Source of the DNA: Erythrobacter sp. JK5
Lineage (GTDB): Bacteria > Pseudomonadota > Alphaproteobacteria > Sphingomonadales > Sphingomonadaceae
Length of the DNA: 64,000 bases
Direction: 5' to 3'
Assembly (NCBI RefSeq): GCF_018205975.1
Contig: NZ_CP073577.1
Location: forward strand, 1,612,001 to 1,676,000
Shown here in pieces: positions 44,302-53,617 of the stretch. The notes beneath the pieces were generated by a model. That model saw only the letters and a list, made by a program, of their open reading frames with translations. It searched no databases and was not told the origin of the DNA. Numbering within the stretch: the stretch's first letter is position 1; each line of letters opens with the position of its first letter. The position numbers were made by a program, and so were the translations under genes.

Positions 44302-47223
44302 ATGAAATCGACTGCACGCGCATTCGCTGCGGGGCTGCTGCTGGCCCTGCCCCATCTGGCCTTCGGCACACCGCTCGCGGCGCAGGAAACCGCCGATACG
44401 GTTGCGGCGGACGCGCCCGCCGAGCCGGTGTGGCCGTTCGAGGTCAGCGATGTCGAGGTCGATCGCGGTTACGTGTTCGGACGGCTCGACAATGGCATGC
44501 GCTATATCCTGCGCGAGAATGCCACGCCCGAGGGCACCGCGCTGGTGCGGATGCGGATCGATTCGGGTTCGCTCGACGAGACCGAGAGCGAACGCGGCCT
44601 GTCGCATTATCTTGAACACATGGCCTTCAACGGGTCCAGCGGCATTCCCGAAGGCGAAATGATCAAGCTGCTCGAACGCGAAGGGCTGGCGTTCGGGGCC
44701 GATACCAACGCGTCGACCGGGTTCGACGCGATAACCTACAAGCTCAACCTGCCGCGCAACGACGAAGCCTTGCTGGACACTGCGCTGATGCTGATGCGGG
44801 AGACCGCGAGCGAGCTCACCATCGCCGAGGACGCGGTCGAGCGCGAGCGCGGCGTGATCCTTGCCGAACGCCGCGACCGGCGCAATTTCGCACAGCGCGC
44901 GCGCGAGGACAGCTTCGCCTTCACCTCTCCCGATGCGCGCTACCCAGACCGGCTGCCGATCGGGACGCTCGACGTGCTCGAAAGCGCCGGAGCGGCCGAG
45001 TTGCGCGCGCTGTACCGACGCACCTACACCCCGGCGAACACGGTGCTGGTGGTGGTCGGGGATTTTCCGACCGCGCTGGTCGAAGCGAAAATCCGCGAAC
45101 GATTCGGCGATTGGCAGGGCGGCCCGGCCCCCGCCGACCCCGTAACCGGCCCGATCGATATCGATCGCCAGGGGCTGACCGACATCTACCTCGACCCGGC
45201 GCTGTCCGAAAACGTCTCGATCTCGCGCTTCTCGCCGTGGCGCGACGAGCCCGACACGCTCGCCAATCGCGATGTTCAGGCGCTGCGCGGGATCGGCTAC
45301 GCGATCGTCAACCGCCGCCTCGCCCGGCTCGCGCGCGGCGAAGATGCGCCGTTTCGCGGTGCCAGCTACGGCACTGGCGACGTCTTTGAAGACGCGCGGG
45401 TCACCGGCATTTCGATTTCGACGCCCGATGGCGAGTGGATGAAGGGCATGCTCGCCGCGGTGCGCGAGGTGAACGAGGCGCTGACTCACGGCTTCACCCA
45501 GGCCGAGATCGATGAGCAGCTCGCGAATTATCGCACGGCGCTCGAAAATGCGGTCAAGGCTGCGGATACTCGCGCCAATGCCGCCTATGTCGGCGAGGCG
45601 TTGAGCCTGGTGGCGAACGAACGCATCCCGACCGATCCCGCATTCCGGCTCGCCAATTTCGAGCGCCTCGCGGGGCTGGTCACACCGGAGAGCGTCCACC
45701 GTGCGCTGCGCGATCATGCTGCGCCACTGGGCAACCCGCTGATCCGGTTCCAGGGGCGCACCGCGCCGGAAGGCGGCGAGGAGGCGTTGCGCGCCGCTTT
45801 TGACGAAGCGATGGCGCTTCCGATCGCCGCCCCGGTCGATAACGGTCCGCTCGAATTCGCCTATTCCGATTTCGGCGTACCGGGCGAGATTGTTTCCGAC
45901 ACGGTCAACGAGCGGCTCGGCATTCGCATGCTGCGGTTCGCCAACGGCGTGCGGCTCAACCTCAAGCCGACCGAGATTCGCGAAGATCGCATCAGCTGGC
46001 GCATGTCGATCGATGGCGGCACCTTGCTCAACACCAGCGAGGACCCGCTCAAGACCGCGATGGTCGGCGCGCTCGGCAATGGCGGACTGGGGCGGCACAG
46101 CGTCGACGAATTGCAGACCGTGCTCGCCGGACGCAGCGTGGGCGTTCGGGTCGGCAGCAGCGCCGAATTCTTCACCTTCAGCGGCACCACCACCCCGCGC
46201 GATCTCGATCTGCAGATGCAGCTGCTCACCGCCTCGCTGACCGATCCGGGCTACCGCCGCGAAGGGGAGGAACGCTATCGCCGCAACATCGCTAATTTCT
46301 TCGCCAATCTCGATGCGACGCCGGGACGGGCGCTGAGCAATGCGCTGGGCGCGATCCTGTCGGACGGCGATCCCCGTTTCAGCCTGCAGGACGAAGACGC
46401 GTTTCTTGCGCGCGATTACGGGAAGCTGCGCGCGGATATCGGCGACCGGTTCGGTTCGGGCGCGATCGAGCTGGCGCTGGTGGGCGATTTCGATCCGGAC
46501 GCGGCGATCGCAGCGGTTGCCGCCACGCTCGGCGCGCTGCCCGAACGCGAAGCCGAATTCCAGCGACGCGAAAAGGCCCGTCTCCGCAGCTTCACCGCGA
46601 ACCGCGGCCTCACCACCCTGACCCACGGCGGCGAGGCCGATCAGGCGCTGGTGCGGCTGACCTGGCCGACCAACGACGACGACGACTTCGCCGAGGAGCT
46701 GAAACTCACGCTGCTGGCGCGGATCGTGCGGCTCGAGCTGACCGAGCGCCTGCGCGAAGAACTGGGGCAGGCCTATTCACCCTCAGCAGGGAGCAGCAGC
46801 AGCTCGGTCTATCCCGACTACGGGACTTTCCGGGTGCAGGCATCGGTCGATGTCACGCAGGTCGAGCCGACCCGCGCGGCGATCGTCGACCTGATCGAGG
46901 ACCTGCGCACCAAGCCGATCGATCCCGACTTGATCGAGCGGGCGAGGAAGCCGATCCTCGAAAGCTACGACAACCTGCTGAAGGGCCTTGGCGGGTGGAT
47001 GAGCCTGACCGGCCTTGCGCAGGAGAAACCACGGCGGATCGACCGCTATTTCGCCGCGCCCGACCTGCTCAAGAGCTTCACCCCCGAGGATGTGCAAGCG
47101 ATGGCGGTGCAGTATCTCGATCCTGCGGCAGCGGTCGAAATCCACGTCCTGCCGGGTGAGAACGCCAAGCCTGCCGACGAGGATCCGAAATCGGAAGAGC
47201 CGGAAGACGAAATCGAAGAATAG
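44302..47223 (+). CDS. M16 family zinc metallopeptidase
   Basis: A 973-residue secreted or periplasmic pitrilysin-family protease (residue count from the chosen Met). A signal peptide ends near GTPLAAQ (28). The inverted zinc motif is HYLEH (102-106) with the downstream Glu near 182 in VERERGVI. The protein has four typical M16 repeats, each beginning a beta-alpha unit, including the catalytic N-terminal half and an inactive-looking C-terminal half (GQAYSPSAG). It degrades peptides. TTG 44290 is a possible earlier start. Acidic Glu/Asp-rich end. Confidence 0.93.
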   Translation: MKSTARAFAAGLLLALPHLAFGTPLAAQETADTVAADAPAEPVWPFEVSDVEVDRGYVFGRLDNGMRYILRENATPEGTALVRMRIDSGSLDETESERGLSHYLEHMAFNGSSGIPEGEMIKLLEREGLAFGADTNASTGFDAITYKLNLPRNDEALLDTALMLMRETASELTIAEDAVERERGVILAERRDRRNFAQRAREDSFAFTSPDARYPDRLPIGTLDVLESAGAAELRALYRRTYTPANTVLVVVGDFPTALVEAKIRERFGDWQGGPAPADPVTGPIDIDRQGLTDIYLDPALSENVSISRFSPWRDEPDTLANRDVQALRGIGYAIVNRRLARLARGEDAPFRGASYGTGDVFEDARVTGISISTPDGEWMKGMLAAVREVNEALTHGFTQAEIDEQLANYRTALENAVKAADTRANAAYVGEALSLVANERIPTDPAFRLANFERLAGLVTPESVHRALRDHAAPLGNPLIRFQGRTAPEGGEEALRAAFDEAMALPIAAPVDNGPLEFAYSDFGVPGEIVSDTVNERLGIRMLRFANGVRLNLKPTEIREDRISWRMSIDGGTLLNTSEDPLKTAMVGALGNGGLGRHSVDELQTVLAGRSVGVRVGSSAEFFTFSGTTTPRDLDLQMQLLTASLTDPGYRREGEERYRRNIANFFANLDATPGRALSNALGAILSDGDPRFSLQDEDAFLARDYGKLRADIGDRFGSGAIELALVGDFDPDAAIAAVAATLGALPEREAEFQRREKARLRSFTANRGLTTLTHGGEADQALVRLTWPTNDDDDFAEELKLTLLARIVRLELTERLREELGQAYSPSAGSSSSSVYPDYGTFRVQASVDVTQVEPTRAAIVDLIEDLRTKPIDPDLIERARKPILESYDNLLKGLGGWMSLTGLAQEKPRRIDRYFAAPDLLKSFTPEDVQAMAVQYLDPAAAVEIHVLPGENAKPADEDPKSEEPEDEIEE

Positions 47224-47262
47224 CGCGCCGGATGGCGTGCGGAACAAGACAACAAGCAAACA

Positions 47263-47290
47263 AGGCTGGCGGGTCGCCTCCCGCCAGCCT
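47263..47290. terminator. Bidirectional hairpin between M16 and TonB genes
   Basis: AGGCTGGCGGG, loop TCGCCT, CCCGCCAGCCT form an 11-bp perfect stem about 40 bp after the M16 stop and 60 bp before the TonB stop. Short T stretches lie on both sides, so it could serve both convergent genes. Confidence 0.6.
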
Positions 47291-47349
47291 CTTGATGCCA
47301 CGCTGCCCGCCGGATGCCTGATCGGCAAGCCCCGCGGCAGAACCTTGGC

Positions 47350-49566
47350 TCAGTAATCGACCGAGAACGAAACGCCGATCACCCGCGGCTCGTTGACGAA
47401 CGCCGTGTTGTTGTTGAAGTCGATTCCGCCGAGAATGTTGTCTTCATCGGTGATGTTGCGCGCGAACGCGGCGAGCTCCCACTGGCCGTCACCCCCCGAA
47501 TATCCAATCCGCAGACCGCCTTCGATCCGGCTGCCGGCATTGTATTCGAGGCTTTCGTAGAGAAAGAAGTTGGTCTCGCCGAGGAACACCCAGTCGGTGA
47601 AGATGAAGAATTCGCCGCTGTTGCCGACCGGCAGACCGTACCGCGCGGTGAAATCGCCACTCCATTCGGGCGCGTTCGGGAACGGGTTGCCATCCACCAG
47701 CGCGAAACCGTTGGCATTGAACGGATCGGTCACGGTGCACTGTGCGCAGGTGCCGACCGCGAGCGTATTGTCCTTGATCTCGGTATCGTTGTAGGCAACG
47801 CCCAGCGTGACGAGGAAGTCCGGCGTGATCTGGAACGCGCTGTCGAGCTCGAAGCCCCATGCCTCGCCCTTGTTGGCGTTGATCAGCTGGACGAAGTTGC
47901 CACCGCCGCCGACCGCGGTGAACTGCGGATCGTCGACCGTGTAGTAGAACACCGCACCGTTGAGCCGCACGCGGCGATCGGCCAGCTCGCTCTTGAAGCC
48001 GATTTCGTAGGAATTGATCGTTTCCGACTGCGCGACCGATGGCGGCGCGAAGAACGCGACGTCGCGTCCCTGGATGGTTGGCCCACGGAACGCATTGGCG
48101 ACCCTGGCGTAGACGCTGGTATCGTCCGACACGTCGGCGAACAGGCTGATGTCCCAGCTCAGCTGGTCGTCCTGCACGCTGACGGCCTGCCCCGGCCCGC
48201 CGATCACGACGAAGTCCTTCTCATCGTCGGTATAGCGCAGTCCTGCGGTCAGGCGCAGCGTGTCGGTCAGCTGGTAAGTGCCCTGTCCGAACGCCGCCCA
48301 GGCGACGTTCTTGTGATTGACCGTGGTCACGGGCGGGAAGGTGAAGCCTTCGGTCGTGACGTTGAAATTGCTGACGAAGATAAAGCCGCCGACCTGCCAG
48401 CTGAACGGACCGTCGGTGTTCGAGGCGAGGCGGGTTTCCTGAGTGAACTGCTCGAGGTCGATCGAGTCCTGCGTATCGGCCGGGAACGGAATGAAGCCTG
48501 GTCCCGAAACCGGCAGGAACGCCGCGCCGAAACCGCCGTCGATATCGCCCCGGCTCAACCCTTCGCTGGTGCTGTAATTGGTGATCGAGGTCAGCGTGGC
48601 GGCATCGAATTCGTGGCTGAAATTCAGCGTCGCGCCGAACTGCTGGTATTCCGCCGGGTTGCCGCCGCCGGCGTCGTAGAACACCACGTCGCGATCGTAA
48701 TTGGCGTTGAGCTCGTTGCTGCCGGCGGTGAGCACGTTGGCGCGGAAGAAGGTTGAACTGCCGTCGAGATCGCGGAACTGGACCGAACCGAGGATGCGGG
48801 TGCGATCGTCGGGCGTGATCAGCAATTGCCCGCGAATGGCGAAATCGCTGAACCCGCCGAGCACGTCTTCCTCGCCGGTAAAGCCGTTGTCGATCCAGTC
48901 GCCGCGACGCTGGAACTGGGTCGCGACACGGAAGGCGACCGTATCTTCCACGATTCCGCCACCTACGGCACCGGCGAACGTGACCGTATCGAGCGATGCG
49001 AATGACAGGCTCGCCTGCACGTCGGTTTCGAAGCTCGGCTTTACCGTGTCGATCTTGACGATGCCCGCCGGGGTGTTGCGTCCGAACAGGGTGCCCTGCG
49101 GCCCGCGCAGCACCTCCACCCGCTCGATATCGAAGATCGGGAAGCTCTTGAGCGTGACGTTTTCGAGCACGACCTCGTCCATGATCACCGAAACCGGCTG
49201 CGACGCGGCGAGATCGAAGTCGGTGTTGCCGAGCCCACGGATATAGAACCGCGGAGCGACCCGGCCATTGGAGCTTTCGACATTGAGACCCGGCGCGGCT
49301 CCCGCAAGCACCGTGTTGTCGGCCCCGGCGCTGAACAGCGCGCCGACGCGCTGCTCGTTGAGGATCGCGGCGGAAACCGGCACGTCCTGCAGGTTTTCCT
49401 CGCGGCGGTTGGCGGTGACGATGATGGTCGGCAGCTCGCCAGCCTGGTCGGCGGTTTCGGTTTCGCCGTCCTGCGCGGCCGCAGGAGCGGCCAGGCCAAG
49501 CGCGGCTGCGGTAATGGCGGTCGAGCCGACAAGCGCGGCACGGATGGTGATGAGGCGATACGACAT
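47350..49566 (-). CDS. TonB-dependent outer membrane receptor
   Basis: A 738-residue receptor with a signal peptide (to about 33, AAAQ), a TonB-box-like TIIVTANRREENLQDVPVS, a plug domain with RGPQGTLFGRNTPAGIV, and a 22-strand barrel whose C-terminus ends with SFSVDY (terminal aromatic residue as expected). The TIIVTANRREE and RGPQGTLFGRNT segments are typical of receptors with broad substrates (oligosaccharides, aromatic compounds or siderophores); the ligand is unknown. AGAGGA precedes the ATG. The 269-bp upstream region up to purS carries no other gene. Confidence 0.94.
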   Translation of the reverse strand: MSYRLITIRAALVGSTAITAAALGLAAPAAAQDGETETADQAGELPTIIVTANRREENLQDVPVSAAILNEQRVGALFSAGADNTVLAGAAPGLNVESSNGRVAPRFYIRGLGNTDFDLAASQPVSVIMDEVVLENVTLKSFPIFDIERVEVLRGPQGTLFGRNTPAGIVKIDTVKPSFETDVQASLSFASLDTVTFAGAVGGGIVEDTVAFRVATQFQRRGDWIDNGFTGEEDVLGGFSDFAIRGQLLITPDDRTRILGSVQFRDLDGSSTFFRANVLTAGSNELNANYDRDVVFYDAGGGNPAEYQQFGATLNFSHEFDAATLTSITNYSTSEGLSRGDIDGGFGAAFLPVSGPGFIPFPADTQDSIDLEQFTQETRLASNTDGPFSWQVGGFIFVSNFNVTTEGFTFPPVTTVNHKNVAWAAFGQGTYQLTDTLRLTAGLRYTDDEKDFVVIGGPGQAVSVQDDQLSWDISLFADVSDDTSVYARVANAFRGPTIQGRDVAFFAPPSVAQSETINSYEIGFKSELADRRVRLNGAVFYYTVDDPQFTAVGGGGNFVQLINANKGEAWGFELDSAFQITPDFLVTLGVAYNDTEIKDNTLAVGTCAQCTVTDPFNANGFALVDGNPFPNAPEWSGDFTARYGLPVGNSGEFFIFTDWVFLGETNFFLYESLEYNAGSRIEGGLRIGYSGGDGQWELAAFARNITDEDNILGGIDFNNNTAFVNEPRVIGVSFSVDY

Positions 49567-49771
49567 CGGAGAATTCCTCTTTCGAGTCGGAGGGTTGGAT
49601 TGCGCCCTACCCGCTGGCAGAAATGCGCGCGTGTGGCGAGTTCGCTGGCGTCTACGGCGGGCAGAATCAGGCGACTCCCGCTCCGGATGTTGCAGAGAAA
49701 CTACACTCATGGGCTGCGAACCGGCGGAGCGCGGCGGAGGCGGTCGACCGTGGGCAAGCCCGTCGCTGCAA

Positions 49772-49799
49772 TTGCACCCTCGCCCGATCGCGCTATAGG
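49772..49799 (+). promoter_or_regulatory. Candidate promoter of purS-purQ
   Basis: TTGCAC (49772-49777), 16 bp, TATAGG (49794-49799), 36 bp before the purS start codon. Spacing and -10 sequence resemble the tRNA-Phe promoter candidate. Confidence 0.55.
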
Positions 49800-49835
49800 C
49801 ACGCGGGAACCCATCGCCGCGCAGGAAACACGCCC

Positions 49836-50087
49836 ATGAAAGTCCGCATTCTCGTCCGTCTGAAGCCCGGCGTGCTCGATCCGCAGGGTCGCGCGGTGCA
49901 CCACGCGCTCGAGGGACTCGGCTTCGACGGGGTCGAGGATGTCCGCGTCGGGCGGATGATCGAGCTCGACGTCGCCGAGGGCACCGGCGACGAAACGCTG
50001 CGCAAGATGTGCGAACAGCTGCTCGCCAACATGGTGATCGAGGATTACGCGATCGAACATCTCGACGGCGAAAAGGCGCCGGCCTGA
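49836..50087 (+). CDS. purS: FGAM synthase subunit PurS
   Basis: 83 residues. [21 protein letters not shown] and [17 protein letters not shown] are the PurS signature. PurS bridges PurQ and PurL in formylglycinamidine ribonucleotide synthase. AGGA lies upstream. Its TGA overlaps the purQ ATG (TGATG). Confidence 0.95.
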   Translation: MKVRILVRLKPGVLDPQGRAVHHALEGLGFDGVEDVRVGRMIELDVAEGTGDETLRKMCEQLLANMVIEDYAIEHLDGEKAPA

Positions 50088-50790
50088 TGGCTTTCCCGTC
50101 GAACAGTTTCCGCGCCGGGGTCATCACCTTTCCCGGATCGAATTGCGATCGCGACATGGCGGTCGCGCTCGAAGCGGTGTCGGGCAAGCCCGCGATCCGG
50201 ATCTGGCACGGCGATGCCGACCTCCCCGAGGGCCTCGATCTGATCGCCCTGCCCGGCGGCTTTTCCTATGGCGACTACCTGCGCTCGGGAGCGATGGCGG
50301 CGAAAAGCCCGATCCTGCGGGCGGTGGTCGCCGCAGCCGGGCGCGGCGTGCCGGTGCTCGGGGTGTGCAATGGCTTTCAGGTGCTGACCGAAAGCGGGTT
50401 GCTGCCCGGCGCGCTGATGCGCAACGCCAATCAGCGATTCATCTGCCGCACGGTGCCGCTCGATGTCGTCAACACCGGCTCGATCTTCACCCGCGGCTTC
50501 GCCGAAGGCCAGCGCATCCACATCCCGGTCGCACATCACGATGGCAATTACTTCGCCGACGACGCGACGCTCGACCGCATCGAAGGCGAAGGCCGGGTGG
50601 CATTCCGCTATGCCGAACCGTGCAACGGCTCGCGCCGCGACATCGCGGGCGTTCTCAACGCGGCGGGCAACGTGCTGGGCATGATGCCGCACCCCGAACG
50701 CGCGATCGAGCGCGCGGCGCATCCTTCGCTGGGGGAGCGGACGGACGCTTGCTGTTCGAAAACGTCGTGAGCGCGCTGGTCGACGCCTGA
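50087..50790 (+). CDS. purQ: FGAM synthase glutaminase subunit PurQ, 3' end frame-broken
   Basis: The class I glutamine amidotransferase subunit, giving ammonia to Pur[12 protein letters not shown], the catalytic Cys94 in GVCNGFQVL and the His/Glu in MMPHPERA are intact. The frame breaks at a G5 run (50731-50735): as written the protein ends [13 protein letters not shown]. One more G gives [23 protein letters not shown], the normal PurQ end, with the stop at 50788-50790. PurQ is normally essential for purine synthesis, so a base missing in the run is likelier than a real mutation. Overlaps purS by one base. Confidence 0.9.
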
Positions 50791-50794
50791 CGGT

Positions 50795-53155
50795 CTAGGC
50801 GCGTTTCTGGTTGGACTCGGTAAACAGTCGCCGGGCGTCCTCGTCGGTCATGGGCCGCCCGAAATAGTAGCCCTGGATCTTGTCGCAGCCGAGACTGCGG
50901 ATCAGTTCCGCCTCCTCGCTCGTTTCCACGCCTTCGGCGGTGGTTGTCATCCGCATCGCCTTGGCCATCGCCACCACCGCGTTGATGATCGCGAGACTTT
51001 CAGACGATTGCTGCGCCGCTCCCTGAACGAAGGTGCGGTCGACCTTGATGGTCGAAAAGCGCAGCTTGCGCAGGTAGCCGAGCGACGAATAGCCGGTGCC
51101 GAAGTCGTCCAGCGCAACCGAACAGCCCAACGCCATGATCCCTTCGAGCGCGCTGCTGGCGATGCTCGCATCCCGCAGAAAGATGCTTTCGGTGACTTCC
51201 ACTTCGAGCCGATCCGGACGCAACCCGCTCTCGGCCAGCGCCTCGACGACGTCGGAGTTGAAATCGGGTTCGAGCAGCTGTTCAGGCGAAACGTTGACGT
51301 TGATCTTGATATGGTCGGGCCATTTGCGCGCTTCGAAACATGCCTTGCGCAGCACCCATTTGCCGATTGGCACGATCAGCCGGGTATCCTCGGCCAGCGG
51401 GATGAACTTGCCCGGACTGACGAAGCCGTGTTCCTCGCTGTTCCAGCGAACCAGCGCCTCAAAGCTGACGATGGCTTCGCTGCGCGCGTCGACCACCGGC
51501 TGATAATGCAGCACCATCTCTTCGCGGCTGAGTGCCTTGCGCAGCGAGACTTCGAGCTGGCGGCGCTCTTCGGCAGAAGCGTGCAGCACCGGTTCGAACT
51601 GGTAATGCTCGCCGCCGCCGACGTCCTTGGCCCGATACAGCGCGAGGTCGGCGTTGCGCATCAGTTCCTCGACCGTGCTGCCGTCGCGTGGGCCGATTGC
51701 CGAGCCGACGCTGGCCCCGACATACAGCGTGTGCTGATCGACCTGATATGGCTCGGTCAGCGTGTCGATAACGTCGAGCGCCACTTGCCGGACGGCGTCG
51801 GGGTTGCTGGCATCGCGGATCACGATCGCGAACTCGTCCCCGCCCAGCCGACCGCACAGCTGGTTTTCTCCCATCAACGCCTTGAGGCGCGCCGAAACCT
51901 GCGCCAGCAGCTTGTCGCCGGTCATATGGCCGAGCGAGTCGTTGACCGCTTTGAACCGGTCGAGATCGACCATCAGCAGCGCGCAGCGGCTGCGCCATTG
52001 CTGCGAAAAGCGCAAGGCCTCGCCCAACGCTTCGGTCAGCTGCAGCCGGTTGGGCAGGGACGTGAGCGTGTCGTACCGCGCCAGATAGGCGATCTTCTCG
52101 GTCGATTCGCGCTGCGCGGTCACGTCCGATCCGACACCGCGAAAGCCGGTGAACTTGCCCGTTTCGTCGCGGATCGGGGTGCCCGAAAGCTCCCACCAGC
52201 GTTCTTCGCCCCTGATCGAAACCTCCACCAGCAGGTTTGAGAAGTTCTCGCGGTTTTTCAGGCGTTCGGCGAGGTCGTGCAGGCTGGGCGGAAACTTGCC
52301 TTCTTCCCATTTCCTGCCGGCGATCAGTTCGAGCAGCGGGTGTCCCTCCGCTTCGGTCTGGCTCGATGCCAGCGCAAAGGCAAACCGCGGGCTGACGTTG
52401 CGCAGCCTCCGCAGCGGATCGACTTCCCACAGCCAGTCGGCCTCGTTCTCCTCGAATTCGCGCAGCAACAGCGAAACCACCTGGTCTTTTTCGGCCATCC
52501 CGCTCTCGGCAATTCGCACCGCGAGCTGGATGCGCGCAACCTCGATCGCTCCGAAGATCGACATCATCACGAACAGGGCAACCGCAACGGCCGCGATCGC
52601 AGAGTAATTGAGTGCAAGCACGGCGACGATCGAGGTGCCGAGAACCAGACAATAGGCGATGACGCCGAGCGGTGTCCCGGTCTGGAAGAATATCGCACCG
52701 GCCACGGTCACGGCGATGACAATCAGGATCGCGATCAGATCGCCCGGTGGGGCATAGGGCGCAAACAACCAAACCGGAACCGACCACAACAGCCCTGACA
52801 TGAGCGGGGTGAGGGCTTGCTTCAGCCGTTCCTCGCGCGTGATCTTGCGATGATCGACATCGGCAAGCGAACGATCGAACGCGATGCCGCGGATCTGCAC
52901 TGCGGCGAGCGCTGCCATCCACAAGATGAGCCACAGCAGCCAAATGTCTTCGAGGAAGATCTGCACCGCCAACAGCGAAAGTACCGCATTGCCATAAGCC
53001 CGGTGGAACGAGATTTTCGCGAGCGCTGCAAACTGGAGGCCACGCAGCCTGGTCCAGTCGACGTCGCCCCGGTCGCTGAGACCCAGGACAGCCGACAACG
53101 GCAGGTCGGACGCTTGCACCTGCAGGGAGGACGTTGTTTCGCTCACCCTTCGCAA
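50795..53155 (-). CDS. Membrane GGDEF/EAL protein with PAS
   Basis: 786 residues (TTG start at 53155; GTG at 53146 is an alternative). Several N-terminal membrane spans (about 55-215), a coiled segment, a PAS-like domain (RWWELSGTPIRDETGKFTGFRGVGSDVTA), then GGDEF with intact GGDEF (438-442) and EAL with FEALVRW (EAL 566-568), NVSPEQL, DDFGTGYSS and AEGVET. The RxxD inhibitory site five residues before GGDEF is not present. It could make and break cyclic di-GMP, or act as a phosphodiesterase with a regulatory GGDEF. Its stop lies 4 bp from the purQ stop, convergent. Confidence 0.93.
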   Translation of the reverse strand: MRRVSETTSSLQVQASDLPLSAVLGLSDRGDVDWTRLRGLQFAALAKISFHRAYGNAVLSLLAVQIFLEDIWLLWLILWMAALAAVQIRGIAFDRSLADVDHRKITREERLKQALTPLMSGLLWSVPVWLFAPYAPPGDLIAILIVIAVTVAGAIFFQTGTPLGVIAYCLVLGTSIVAVLALNYSAIAAVAVALFVMMSIFGAIEVARIQLAVRIAESGMAEKDQVVSLLLREFEENEADWLWEVDPLRRLRNVSPRFAFALASSQTEAEGHPLLELIAGRKWEEGKFPPSLHDLAERLKNRENFSNLLVEVSIRGEERWWELSGTPIRDETGKFTGFRGVGSDVTAQRESTEKIAYLARYDTLTSLPNRLQLTEALGEALRFSQQWRSRCALLMVDLDRFKAVNDSLGHMTGDKLLAQVSARLKALMGENQLCGRLGGDEFAIVIRDASNPDAVRQVALDVIDTLTEPYQVDQHTLYVGASVGSAIGPRDGSTVEELMRNADLALYRAKDVGGGEHYQFEPVLHASAEERRQLEVSLRKALSREEMVLHYQPVVDARSEAIVSFEALVRWNSEEHGFVSPGKFIPLAEDTRLIVPIGKWVLRKACFEARKWPDHIKINVNVSPEQLLEPDFNSDVVEALAESGLRPDRLEVEVTESIFLRDASIASSALEGIMALGCSVALDDFGTGYSSLGYLRKLRFSTIKVDRTFVQGAAQQSSESLAIINAVVAMAKAMRMTTTAEGVETSEEAELIRSLGCDKIQGYYFGRPMTDEDARRLFTESNQKRA

Positions 53156-53227
53156 CTACCCGGCAAAGGTTATGGGGCGGTAAAGTATCCTCGGCCGGAT
53201 GGTAAATTCCGATATAATTTCATTGAC

Positions 53228-53617
53228 CTATCGATCGATGCCGGAAATCGCGCCTTCCCAGTTTTTACCGTCGAATTCAGTGATTTCCGGAGCCAGTCCG
53301 GTAGCGTCGTCGAGGCAGGCGAAGTGCACGCTCCAGCAATCGGGGTGTGAGCGCGGCTGATAGAAGCTCTTTATCCCGCAGAATCGGCAGAACAGATGCT
53401 CGGCCTGGCCGCTCCCGAAACGATACGATGTGATGGCATCCCGGCCCTGGATCAGGGTGAAGCGTTCGTGCGGTACGAACAGGTGCAGATAACCCGATGC
53501 CGAACAGATCGAACAATTGCAGCGCAGCATCTTCGGCCGGGGTTCGACATCGGCACGAAACCGCACCGCGCGGCAATGGCATCCGCCCTCGATCGTGACG
53601 AGCGCGGCCTCGCTCAC
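53228..53617 (-). CDS. GFA/Mss4-like zinc-binding protein
   Basis: 129 residues of the GFA (glutathione-dependent formaldehyde-activating enzyme)-like family. Zinc ligands are the paired Cys of GGCHCRAVRF, CNCSIC and FCRFCGIKSFY. Despite the family name, real formaldehyde chemistry is doubtful for most members. It starts with GTG overlapping the glmS stop (GTGA), so it is coupled to glmS. Confidence 0.88.
   Translation of the reverse strand: MSEAALVTIEGGCHCRAVRFRADVEPRPKMLRCNCSICSASGYLHLFVPHERFTLIQGRDAITSYRFGSGQAEHLFCRFCGIKSFYQPRSHPDCWSVHFACLDDATGLAPEITEFDGKNWEGAISGIDR

Noticed and set aside
44272..46626. A 784-codon frame opposite the M16 protease
   Set aside because: Antisense shadow of a long high-GC gene; no recognisable domain, while the forward frame has HxxEH and a signal peptide.
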